Positions 16,007 to 23,419 of a DNA stretch of 24,941 nucleotides are shown one piece after another. A program made the translations under genes and the position numbers. Each line of letters opens with the position of its first letter. Positions within the stretch are counted from its first letter, which is position 1. The notes under the pieces were generated by a model that ran no database searches, was not told the origin of the DNA, and saw nothing but the letters and a program-made list of their open reading frames with translations. The DNA is from JAVVHE01 sp038238915 (lineage in GTDB: Bacteria; Pseudomonadota; Alphaproteobacteria; Sphingomonadales; Sphingomonadaceae), in contig JBBSFH010000030.1 of NCBI GenBank assembly GCA_038238915.1, positions 1-24,941 of the forward strand. The letters run 5' to 3'.

Positions 16007-16330
16007 ATGAAATCCCCGGCGCGTGCCAATCTCGACCCGGTCCTGCGCAATCTGATCGTGCTCACCTTCGCCGCTCGCGAGGCGGCGATCTCGGGCAAGG
16101 CCGAGCCGCTGGTTGATCGCTCCAGCCGACAGCATCCGACCCGGCTCGTGCGGCTGAGCTACCTTGCTCCCGACATCGTCGGCGCGATCATCGAAGGTCG
16201 CCAGCCGCTTGAGCTCAACGGTCGCCGTCTGCTGCGCATCGCCGATCTGCCGCTCGACGGGAGCACCCAGCGGCAGCTGCTGCTGCTGGGGTTCGTGCCG
16301 AGCGAACGCTCAGTGGCATCTGGGTGCTGA
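16007..16330 (+). CDS. Small protein resembling the C-terminal tail of large serine recombinases
   Basis: A 107-residue ORF with a GAGGA ribosome site about six bases before its ATG, starting 8 bp after the DppC-like stop. DPVLRNLIVLTFAAREA and RLSYLAPDIVGAIIEGRQP, followed by LPLDG..QRQLLLLGF, match the tail of alphaproteobacterial recombinase-family proteins, which normally follows a catalytic domain, a zinc ribbon and a coiled coil. None of those parts is present upstream. It is either a recombinase remnant marking an old insertion boundary or a stand-alone helix-turn-helix-like protein. The family likeness is from memory of the motif; function is unknown. Confidence 0.6.
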   Translation: MKSPARANLDPVLRNLIVLTFAAREAAISGKAEPLVDRSSRQHPTRLVRLSYLAPDIVGAIIEGRQPLELNGRRLLRIADLPLDGSTQRQLLLLGFVPSERSVASGC

Positions 16331-16425
16331 CAACGCTCTTGTTGAGCAGGCTGGCAGCCGTCGCTCGAAAAACTATGGGCCGTGACCTTGTCCGTCGAAT
16401 ATGCACGCAGGTGACGAGGACCTCT

Positions 16426-16450
16426 GGCGCGTCCCGACTGGGTTCGCGCC
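16426..16450. terminator. Stem-loop between convergent genes
   Basis: GGCGCG (16426-16431) pairs with CGCGCC (16445-16450), and CCC (16433-16435) pairs with GGG (16440-16442) inside it, leaving a four-base loop. It lies between the recombinase-tail ORF and the convergent TonB receptor stop, where a two-way terminator would fit. No T-run follows on either strand, so the assignment is weak. Confidence 0.35.
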
Positions 16451-16484
16451 TCATGTTCGACGTTGATCAGGCTCGGTCTCGAAG

Positions 16485-19400
16485 CTAAAATTTGAGCGAG
16501 GCGCTAACATACCCTAGTCGACCGAGCGGCGAATAGGTCGAGACGTCGGCGGTATTGTCTGTATACGCCGCACTCGGCGTGAAGACATTGGAGGAGACGC
16601 GCGGCGCGATGTTGAACACGTTGTTCACGCCTGCCGCGATCGAGAAGCCGCTCGGCGTCCCGTCGCGGTCCGCTACCGTGTAGGCGAGCCGGAGATCCCA
16701 GCTCATGTACGGCCGGATGTGGCCTGCGAACGCGGTGGGCGGCGTCTTGGCCGAATTCGTCTCGTATGTGATGCCGCCCACACCAAGATCGGTCACGCCC
16801 GAGACGTAGGTGCTGCCCACCGTCAGATCGATATGATGGAAGTTCCAGTTGAGTGTAGAATAGGAGCGGAAACGCGGCAGGATGCCCTGCACGCCCGTAC
16901 CCGCGTTGGTCGCGGTTCCGGCATATTCATAGGCCTTCTGGCTTGGCAACACCTGGAACTGGTAATTGAGGAAGACCGCCGCGTTCGAACTAAAGCTGAA
17001 CGTGCCGAGACTGCTCGTCGGGACATTGTAGCTGAGATCGAAATTGAGCGTCTTGACCTTGATCTTGCCGAGATTGGTGAAGCGATCGATCGCGAATACC
17101 TGGTTGTAGTTGGCGGGATCGGCCTGCAGGAACGCTTTTAGATCACCCGGGTTGGCAAACGGGGTCGCGCCGGGCAGGCCAGGGAAATTGCCCTTGGCAA
17201 TATTGCCCGAGAAGATCGATTTCGCGCCGTTCTGGTTCACGTCGAGGAAGATGTTGCTGAAACCGATCCCGCCCGGAAAGCCGCTCTCGATCACCGAGGC
17301 GAATTCCACGTCGAGCACCAGCCGAGGCACGAAATTGGGCTTGATCACCACGCCGAGCGAGTAGGAGGTCGCCTGCGCGGGCTTGAGATCGGGGTTGACG
17401 CCGTCCTGCACGGGCGTGAGGCCAGGCGTGACGCCGAGCGCGGCGGTGACGATATTGGGCCCTGCGAGACGATTATTGGTCGGGCCATACTCCTGGTACA
17501 GCGGCGGCGCGGTGAAGGATTCCGAATAGGTGCCGCGGATTGTCAGTTGCCTGTCGAACGGTTGCCAGCGAAAGCCGATCTTGGGCACGGTCGAGTTGCC
17601 CGCGTCCGAATATTTCTCGTGGCGGATCGCGCCGATGATATCGAAGGCGTACAGGCCGGTGACATGCCAGTCCTGGCTAGTCACGGGGATGCGCACTTCG
17701 AGGTATTCCGCGACGATGTTGCGCGAATTGGGTGTTCGTGAGCCCGGCGTCGCGCTGGAGCAGGTAACCGGGAATGGGTCGGCGGACTGGCCACCGATAT
17801 AATTAGACGGGTTATTGAGGAGTTTGCCGCCGTCGTTGCAGTAATTGGGATCGGCGTGGACATAACCGTTGGCATCGGGCGAGCCGGCAAGCGTCTCCTT
17901 GCGGTACGATGCGCCGATCGCCATGCCGACCTGGCCGCCTGGCAGTCTGAGGATATTGCCGGTCAGCTTGCCATCGACCGAATCGAGTTCGCTGCGCGCG
18001 TACAGTACCTCGGTCGCGAACAGGTTGTTAAGGCTGGCGCGGTTGGGGCTGCGCGATAGCGGATCGAGCGCGGGTTGCAGCACGAGCGGGCCGTTCAGTG
18101 AGAAGTTGGACAGCACCTTACTGAAGCCGCCGCCCGCGACCGCGTTGCCGTTCGCGTCGAACCCACCCGCGATCGCGCGCGCGATGTTGGGGGCGTAGAT
18201 CACGTTCGATTGTAGCTGGCGCAGGCTGTTCTCGCTGCGAACATAGGCGATCTCGTAGTTGAGCGAGCGGCCTAACAATCCGAAGCCGCCGCGGATGCCG
18301 GCCGTGATCCGGTAGCTTTCGTTGCGATTGTCGTACCGCTTGGGATCCGCAGTGCTCCCGAAGGTTACGCCGCCGAGCGTGCCCGCGATCGGATTGAATG
18401 GCGATCCCTGGGGCAATGTCACACCCGTTGTTACGGGTCGAAACTGCGTGAAGCTGGTGTTCTCCGCGACGAGCGCGTCCGCGAAGAAGACGAGGCTCTT
18501 GCCCAATATGTCCGCGCTCATGCTCGCGTAGAGCGACTTCTGCTCCTGCCCGAGCAGCAAATACTGGAAGCGGGAGAGATCGTAAGTGCCGCCGACGCCG
18601 GTGCCGACGATCGGGATGTTGCTCCGCGCTGTGGCGGGCGTGGTTTGCGGGGAGATGGTCGTGGGCGTGAAAATATAGGTGCCGTTGGCGACCAGCGCTG
18701 CCAGATTGGGCGCGGTCGCGTTCACGCCTGTCGGATTGCGGTCCGCCGGGCTGTTGAGGCCGGGCGCGAGCACGTTCGCGCCGACCGCGCCGGGAACCGC
18801 GCCCGACGTGGAGTAGAAGGGCGAGGTGAAGCCGCGCGCGTTCTGCAGCAGCGGATCAGATTTGGTGTAGCTCGCCGAGACGGTGAAGCGAATCGAATCG
18901 TTCAGCGCGTGGCCGAAGGTCACGTTCGAACTGTATTCGCGGTAACCCCCCGCCGAAAAGCCGGCACGTCCGTCGATGCCGATCACTTCGCAATGATCCT
19001 TGAGAATGAGGTTGATCACGCCACCAACCGCGTCCGATCCGTAGATCGCGGACGCGCCGTCGGTCAGCACCTCTACGCGCTCGATCGCGCCGACGGGTAC
19101 TTGCGCCAGATCGACGAATACCTTGCCGCCCAGCCCCGCGATCGCGTTCACCGCGACGCGGCGACCGTTGATCAGCACGAGCGTGTCCAGGTTGCGCAGC
19201 TGCGCCTGCGATCCGCCCGCCGTATTCTGGTTGGTGTTGTTGGCGTTGCTGTTGCCGGTGTTGCTGCGCCCCGCAAAGGCAGGAATCTGTTTGCGGATCA
19301 GTTCGAGCACGTTGTTGCTGATACCGCCGCGGCCGATCGCCTTGGTGTCGATGATGCTGACCGGTACTGCGACCGCGTCGGGCGTGGTCGGGATCGCCGA

Positions 19401-19589
19401 ACCGGTGACGACGATCAGGTTGGCATCAGGATCGGGCCGACTCGCGACCGGCGCCGGGGCGCTCGGCGGAGTCGCGGGCTGCGTAGGAACCGCCTCGGCA
19501 GCCACCGCCTGCGCCAGCGCCAGGCTCGGTGCGCAAAGCGCGCTGGTCAGCAGAAGCGCGCGCAAAGTCATGCGGACCGCTCGATCCAT
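16485..19589 (-). CDS. TonB-dependent outer-membrane receptor
   Basis: A 1034-residue receptor, long but normal for sphingomonads, which imports a ligand across the outer membrane using TonB energy. A signal peptide covers about residues 1-26 (LTSALCAPSLALAQA). The plug domain spans roughly 60-200, with an Asn-rich stretch and LDTLVLINGRRV, IERVEVLTDGASAIYGSDAVGGVINLI. The beta-barrel follows and ends in Phe after VSASLKF, the outer-membrane insertion signal. ATG 19589 has GGGAG seven bases away; an in-frame ATG at 19571 is possible. It is probably co-transcribed with the two propeller genes upstream (84-bp gap). Ligand unknown. Confidence 0.95.
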   Translation of the reverse strand: MDRAVRMTLRALLLTSALCAPSLALAQAVAAEAVPTQPATPPSAPAPVASRPDPDANLIVVTGSAIPTTPDAVAVPVSIIDTKAIGRGGISNNVLELIRKQIPAFAGRSNTGNSNANNTNQNTAGGSQAQLRNLDTLVLINGRRVAVNAIAGLGGKVFVDLAQVPVGAIERVEVLTDGASAIYGSDAVGGVINLILKDHCEVIGIDGRAGFSAGGYREYSSNVTFGHALNDSIRFTVSASYTKSDPLLQNARGFTSPFYSTSGAVPGAVGANVLAPGLNSPADRNPTGVNATAPNLAALVANGTYIFTPTTISPQTTPATARSNIPIVGTGVGGTYDLSRFQYLLLGQEQKSLYASMSADILGKSLVFFADALVAENTSFTQFRPVTTGVTLPQGSPFNPIAGTLGGVTFGSTADPKRYDNRNESYRITAGIRGGFGLLGRSLNYEIAYVRSENSLRQLQSNVIYAPNIARAIAGGFDANGNAVAGGGFSKVLSNFSLNGPLVLQPALDPLSRSPNRASLNNLFATEVLYARSELDSVDGKLTGNILRLPGGQVGMAIGASYRKETLAGSPDANGYVHADPNYCNDGGKLLNNPSNYIGGQSADPFPVTCSSATPGSRTPNSRNIVAEYLEVRIPVTSQDWHVTGLYAFDIIGAIRHEKYSDAGNSTVPKIGFRWQPFDRQLTIRGTYSESFTAPPLYQEYGPTNNRLAGPNIVTAALGVTPGLTPVQDGVNPDLKPAQATSYSLGVVIKPNFVPRLVLDVEFASVIESGFPGGIGFSNIFLDVNQNGAKSIFSGNIAKGNFPGLPGATPFANPGDLKAFLQADPANYNQVFAIDRFTNLGKIKVKTLNFDLSYNVPTSSLGTFSFSSNAAVFLNYQFQVLPSQKAYEYAGTATNAGTGVQGILPRFRSYSTLNWNFHHIDLTVGSTYVSGVTDLGVGGITYETNSAKTPPTAFAGHIRPYMSWDLRLAYTVADRDGTPSGFSIAAGVNNVFNIAPRVSSNVFTPSAAYTDNTADVSTYSPLGRLGYVSASLKF

Positions 19590-19673
19590 AACCCATCTCC
19601 CAAGCTATTCGTTCGTTATTGGCCAAAGTGGCATGCTTGGTTAAATGCAACCTTAAAAGCTGCACGAGCACGG

Positions 19674-20741
19674 CTACTGTGCTTTTGGTGCACCATATTC
19701 CAGAACGACGAAACTGTCGTCGAGAAACGCGTTCGGGTAGAATTCGGAAGGCCCCCGGTTGATCGGCCTCGCCGGATCGACCACCCCCTCCGCCGTCACC
19801 GTGAAAAGCCGCCCGCCCGCCGCGTCCAAAGCGAGTGTGCGCGCACCGGGTCGCGTAGTAATCGCCTGTTCCAGCCGGTAATGATCCGTATCGATCTGGC
19901 GGTAGATGGTCAGATTGGCCTCGACGCCGTTGGTGGCGAACACACGCCCTGCATCATAGGCGATCCCGTCGTTCCCGCGCCCGAGCGGCAAGGTCTGGAC
20001 GACATGCCCGTCGGCCATGTCCATCACTGCAAGCACCGGAGCCGCGCCCCGGCAGCCCAGCATCACGCGCCCGTGCGCTTTGTCCATCGCGAGGCCCGTT
20101 GGCTGTACGCAGCCGGTCGTCGGCCATTCGTGCAGCACGCGCCGGGTGCGCATGTCGATGTGGGCTAGCATGTTGCGATCGCGCTCGGCGAGGTACAGAC
20201 CGCCCGCACCATCGGCGGCCGCGCCTTCGAGCTTGTTGCTTGGCATCGCGAGCGTGCCCGTAGTGGCGAGCGATCTGGCGTCGATGAAGGTGATGTGCTT
20301 GCTGTCGCCTGACATGAACGCGATCTGGCTCGTTACTGCGTCGTACACGCCCGAATCGGCATCATCGGCGAACTTCACTCGCTTGATCGGCGCAAAACTG
20401 GCCAGATCGAAAACGGTGGTCGAGCCATCCTCGTTCGTGGTGAACCCCCTGCCGAGCGCGGGGATCAGCAGCACCGCGCCCGCGCCTTCGGACCGCGCGA
20501 TGTGCGTGCGGACGGCGCGCTTGCGCGTATCGAAGACTGTCAGCCCCTCGTCGCGTCGACCGACCATCAGCAGTGCGCGCGTGGAATCGTAGGCAAGATA
20601 ATCCCATTCCGGCGCTTTGCCAGGCAGTTTGGTCGCGGCGCGTAGCCGGAAGAAGCTGCCGGGAACGCCCTTGGGCACGTCGGCCGCGGCCGAGAGCGCG
20701 GCGGCAACCAGCAGTAAGGCGAGCGCCCGCGCCAGCCGCAT
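19674..20741 (-). CDS. Secreted YncE-like beta-propeller protein
   Basis: A 355-residue protein with a signal peptide (ALALLLVAAALSAAA) and repeated blades of the YncE/YVTN type, such as LTVFDTRKRAV, TTVFDLASFAPIKRV and ITFIDARSLATTGTLAMP. Such propellers are periplasmic or surface proteins with binding roles; enzyme activity is not expected from the motifs. Its ATG overlaps the preceding gene stop by one base (TGATG), so the two are translated together. The next gene downstream is the TonB receptor, which suggests a shared role in ligand handling at the envelope. Confidence 0.82.
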   Translation of the reverse strand: MRLARALALLLVAAALSAAADVPKGVPGSFFRLRAATKLPGKAPEWDYLAYDSTRALLMVGRRDEGLTVFDTRKRAVRTHIARSEGAGAVLLIPALGRGFTTNEDGSTTVFDLASFAPIKRVKFADDADSGVYDAVTSQIAFMSGDSKHITFIDARSLATTGTLAMPSNKLEGAAADGAGGLYLAERDRNMLAHIDMRTRRVLHEWPTTGCVQPTGLAMDKAHGRVMLGCRGAAPVLAVMDMADGHVVQTLPLGRGNDGIAYDAGRVFATNGVEANLTIYRQIDTDHYRLEQAITTRPGARTLALDAAGGRLFTVTAEGVVDPARPINRGPSEFYPNAFLDDSFVVLEYGAPKAQ

Positions 20742-22600
20742 CAGTTGCCGACCTTGATCCGCAGCACCTGCGCCATCGCCTTGCTCTCGCCCGGCGACAC
20801 CGCGACGAACATCTCGTTCCGCTCGGGCACCAGGATACCTGTCTTCGCCCCGGGCGCCGTGATCAGGCGCGGAAGCTCGACGAAATGCTGCGGGTCAAGC
20901 TCCCCGATGATGCTTATCCAGCCCTCGCCGCCCATCGCGTAAGCGCGGTGGCGCTTGGCGTCCCAGATGATCTGATCGATACGCGCGGGCGCGTCGAAGG
21001 TCGCCAGCGTCGTGCCGGTGTCCGAGTTCAGCACCAGAATCTTGCCCGGCTTGCGTGTGACCATGAACATGCGGTGGCCCGGCTCATCGAACGCGAAGCA
21101 GCAGTTCTGTTCTGCAGCGGTAACGGGCCAGCTCTTGATCACCTTAGCGCTGCGCTTGTCGATCACATCGACGCGGTTCTTGTCGGTCACGTTAATCCAG
21201 ATGCGCGGGCCGTGCTGCTCGACCGCCATGGCTTCGACATGATTGGCGTCGAAATGGATGCGGCTGTAATGCTTGCCCGTGCTTGGATCGATCTCCTCGA
21301 GCCACGAATCCTTCATGTCGACGTCCTTGCCGCCGGTCACGATATAAAGCCGGCCGCGCGGTGCATCCCAGCCAACCGAATCCGCGCCGGGAACGAGCTT
21401 CATGTCACCAGCCGGTGCGAAGCTGCGGGAATCGAAGTAGTGCGACAGGCCGTTCTTGCCGCTGTCGGTCACCAGCAACTTGTGCGCGGCGGGCATGTAT
21501 AGAACACTGTGTGGCGTCTCGATCGAACCTTTGACCGTGTGCTGCAACGCGCCCGTAGTCAGATTGAACACCTCCAGCGTGCCGTGATCCTCGGCGGCGA
21601 GAAACAGTCGGTTGCCGGTCACGTCGGCTTCGAAATGATCGAAATCGCCCGTGTAGCCCGGCAGATTTGTGCGCCCCACGATGCTGAGCGGCGACGTGCC
21701 CGCGATCGCGGCCGCGCCGCCATGCGCCGGACCCAGCAACTGCGCCGCACTCCCGGTCCGCGCCTCATAAGCCGCCAGGATCATGTGCGCCTGTCGGCTG
21801 AGCGCCTGCTGGTCCGCGCCGTGCGGATACGGGTACACAACGCCGAGCGCGCCGATGATGCGCCCCCGCTTGTCATGCAACGCCATCTCGTTTTCGAAGC
21901 GGTCCCTGGTTTCGTTGAGCTCGAGCTTTTCCTTGCCCGTGCGGATCACCGCCAGATCATCTTCGTCAGCGAGCTTGCCGATGCGCCCGATCGACGACGC
22001 GGAGATGACGTTCTCGGTATCGGGCCGCCTTGGCGGGGTCACATGCACCGCAAGGATCGCCAGCTCGGGATGCGCGTCGAACAACTCGTCGAGCACGGCC
22101 TGGCTGTAGTTGCCCGGCGCAGTCGTGGTGTCGAAGCGGTATGGCTCGTTCAAATTCTTCGCATGGCTGATGCGGCGGCCCATGTAATCGCGGATCGCGG
22201 TCGCCTCGGCCTGCATCGCCGCGGTGTCTGCGCCGGCCTTGTAGGCGAACACCGTGCCGAGTGCGCCGAGCAGGCGGTGTGACGCGTCATACAGCGGCAG
22301 CTCGACCTCGTAGCGGTCCCCCGCCTTGTTGACGGCAAGATTGGGCTTGCCGGTGTTGATCACGCGCATGTCGTCGGGATCGGCCACCTTACCGATGCGG
22401 CCGATGTTGCTGGCGATGATCACGTTCTGCGTCGATCCGGGCGGCGTCGCGTGGACCGCGAGCACGACCACATCGGGGTGCGCGGCGACGATCTGATCAA
22501 CCAGATGCTGCGCGTAGTTCGGCCCGTCGGGCGCGGCGGCGAAGGCGGGCATCGCGGTGCCCAGCAGGGCGGCCACCATCAGCATCGTCGGACGGATCAT
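20741..22600 (-). CDS. Secreted protein with tandem Cache/PAS-like repeats and a YncE-like propeller
   Basis: A 619-residue protein with a signal peptide ending near AFAAAP. Residues about 28-143 and 164-281 are two copies of one domain, sharing LAVH.TPP, NVI.AS.IGRIGK.AD.DD, TGK..L, GALG.V and GAD at matching places. The pattern looks like Cache/PAS ligand-sensing domains, but this is a guess from style. From about 310 to the end it has propeller blades (LEVFNLTTGALQ, IDVIDKRSAK-type repeats) like its neighbour. The frame is open to 23113 across the response regulator gene, but ATG 22600 has GGGAG and a clean signal peptide. First gene of the leftward operon, divergent from the two-component system. 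Confidence 0.8.
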   Translation of the reverse strand: MIRPTMLMVAALLGTAMPAFAAAPDGPNYAQHLVDQIVAAHPDVVVLAVHATPPGSTQNVIIASNIGRIGKVADPDDMRVINTGKPNLAVNKAGDRYEVELPLYDASHRLLGALGTVFAYKAGADTAAMQAEATAIRDYMGRRISHAKNLNEPYRFDTTTAPGNYSQAVLDELFDAHPELAILAVHVTPPRRPDTENVISASSIGRIGKLADEDDLAVIRTGKEKLELNETRDRFENEMALHDKRGRIIGALGVVYPYPHGADQQALSRQAHMILAAYEARTGSAAQLLGPAHGGAAAIAGTSPLSIVGRTNLPGYTGDFDHFEADVTGNRLFLAAEDHGTLEVFNLTTGALQHTVKGSIETPHSVLYMPAAHKLLVTDSGKNGLSHYFDSRSFAPAGDMKLVPGADSVGWDAPRGRLYIVTGGKDVDMKDSWLEEIDPSTGKHYSRIHFDANHVEAMAVEQHGPRIWINVTDKNRVDVIDKRSAKVIKSWPVTAAEQNCCFAFDEPGHRMFMVTRKPGKILVLNSDTGTTLATFDAPARIDQIIWDAKRHRAYAMGGEGWISIIGELDPQHFVELPRLITAPGAKTGILVPERNEMFVAVSPGESKAMAQVLRIKVGN

Positions 22601-22610
22601 CGCATCACTC

Positions 22611-22634
22611 CCAAGATTATTGCCAAGATTATTA
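22611..22634. repeat. Tandem 12-bp direct repeat (CCAAGATTATTG / CCAAGATTATTA)
   Basis: Two adjacent copies differ only in the last base. In the leftward transcript the copy nearest the gene runs into the ribosome site (CTTGGGAG). The repeat is AT-rich compared with its surroundings. OmpR/PhoB-type regulators often bind tandem direct repeats, and one is encoded next door, but the 12-bp spacing is longer than the usual 10-11. Confidence 0.6.
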
Positions 22635-22682
22635 CTTGTCGCTCGCCATAGTCCGGTGCCCTGAGCGGCGGCTGAGCGCGAC

Positions 22683-22698
22683 CTGAATTTGCGTTCAG
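22683..22698. promoter_or_regulatory. Inverted repeat CTGAA-N6-TTCAG
   Basis: Two perfect 5-bp arms separated by six bases lie 59 bp before the response regulator start. It could be an operator, but arms this short arise by chance fairly often. Confidence 0.25.
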
Positions 22699-22756
22699 AT
22701 GATTCACGCTGCGCCGCAAGATTTACAACGACGGGGCGGCGGACGAAAACGCGCTC

Positions 22757-23419
22757 ATGAAAATCCTGGTCGTCGAAGATCAGCTCCGTTTGGCCGAGTT
22801 CCTGCGCCGCAGCCTCGTCGAGCGCAGCTATACCGTCACCACCGTAGATAGCTGCGCGGCTGCCAAGGACGCGCTCGCCGAGACCGCCTACGATGTGATC
22901 GTGCTCGATCTCAGCCTGCCCGATGGAGACGGGCTCGATCTGCTCTGCGAATGGCGACGCGCGGGCTTTAACGAGCCGGTGCTGATCCTGAGCGCGCGCG
23001 ACACGGTCCAGGACCGCATCAAGGGCCTCGATCTGGGCGCGGACGATTATCTTCCCAAGCCGTTCAGCATGGAGGAACTGCTCGCGCACGTGCGCGCGCT
23101 GATCCGTCGGCAATCAACCACCAAGAACTCGGTGCTCGAGCATGACGGGCTGAATATGGACCTGCTCGGACATCTCGTCCATATGGACGGTGCTCCAGTC
23201 GATCTCACCAGTCGCGAATTCGCGTTGCTTGAAGTTTTCATGCAAAACGCGGGGCGCGTGCTGACGCGCACGCTGATCTCCGAAAAGATCTGGTCGTCGC
23301 ATTACGACATCGATACCAACCTGCTCGACGTCTACATGAGCCGCTTGCGCTCCAAGCTCGAACGTCCGGGGCGACCACGGTTCAAGACCGTGCGGGGGAT
23401 CGGGTATCAGTTGATATGA
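22757..23419 (+). CDS. OmpR/PhoB-family response regulator
   Basis: A 220-residue DNA-binding regulator. The receiver domain has the acidic pair E7/D8, the phosphorylation site D51 in VIVLDLSLPDGDG, S79 and K101 in DYLPKPF. The winged-helix output domain follows from about residue 125 (VDLTSREFALLEVFMQNAGRVLTR) and ends with VRGIGYQLI. The 3' end overlaps the kinase ATG as ATGA, the usual arrangement for a cognate pair. Being divergent from the propeller/TonB receptor operon makes that operon a likely target, and the RND efflux gene on the far side is another. Confidence 0.95.
   Translation: MKILVVEDQLRLAEFLRRSLVERSYTVTTVDSCAAAKDALAETAYDVIVLDLSLPDGDGLDLLCEWRRAGFNEPVLILSARDTVQDRIKGLDLGADDYLPKPFSMEELLAHVRALIRRQSTTKNSVLEHDGLNMDLLGHLVHMDGAPVDLTSREFALLEVFMQNAGRVLTRTLISEKIWSSHYDIDTNLLDVYMSRLRSKLERPGRPRFKTVRGIGYQLI

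Larger units (their letters stand above)
22601..22756. promoter_or_regulatory. Divergent control region, propeller operon / two-component system
   Basis: A 156-bp gap between genes transcribed away from each other. It holds a tandem 12-bp repeat near the left gene and an inverted repeat at 22683-22698 near the right gene, both listed separately. No clear -35/-10 pair was assigned. Confidence 0.55.

Noticed and set aside
16331..16390. Short hairpins around GCTCTTGTTGAGC after the recombinase-tail ORF, considered as a terminator
   Set aside because: The stem is only four to five pairs, with no T-run; the stem-loop at 16426-16450 is better.
6785..16797. 17-bp identity CCACACCAAGATCGGTC at 6785-6801 and near 16778-16795, considered as att-like direct repeats flanking the cluster
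   Set aside because: Both copies lie inside coding sequence and encode Asp-Leu-Gly-Val in their genes; the match is best explained by shared codons.
18645..20168. 507-codon open frame on the plus strand across the TonB receptor start and the propeller gene
   Set aside because: It spans two well-supported minus-strand genes and the gap between them, and has no recognisable domain.
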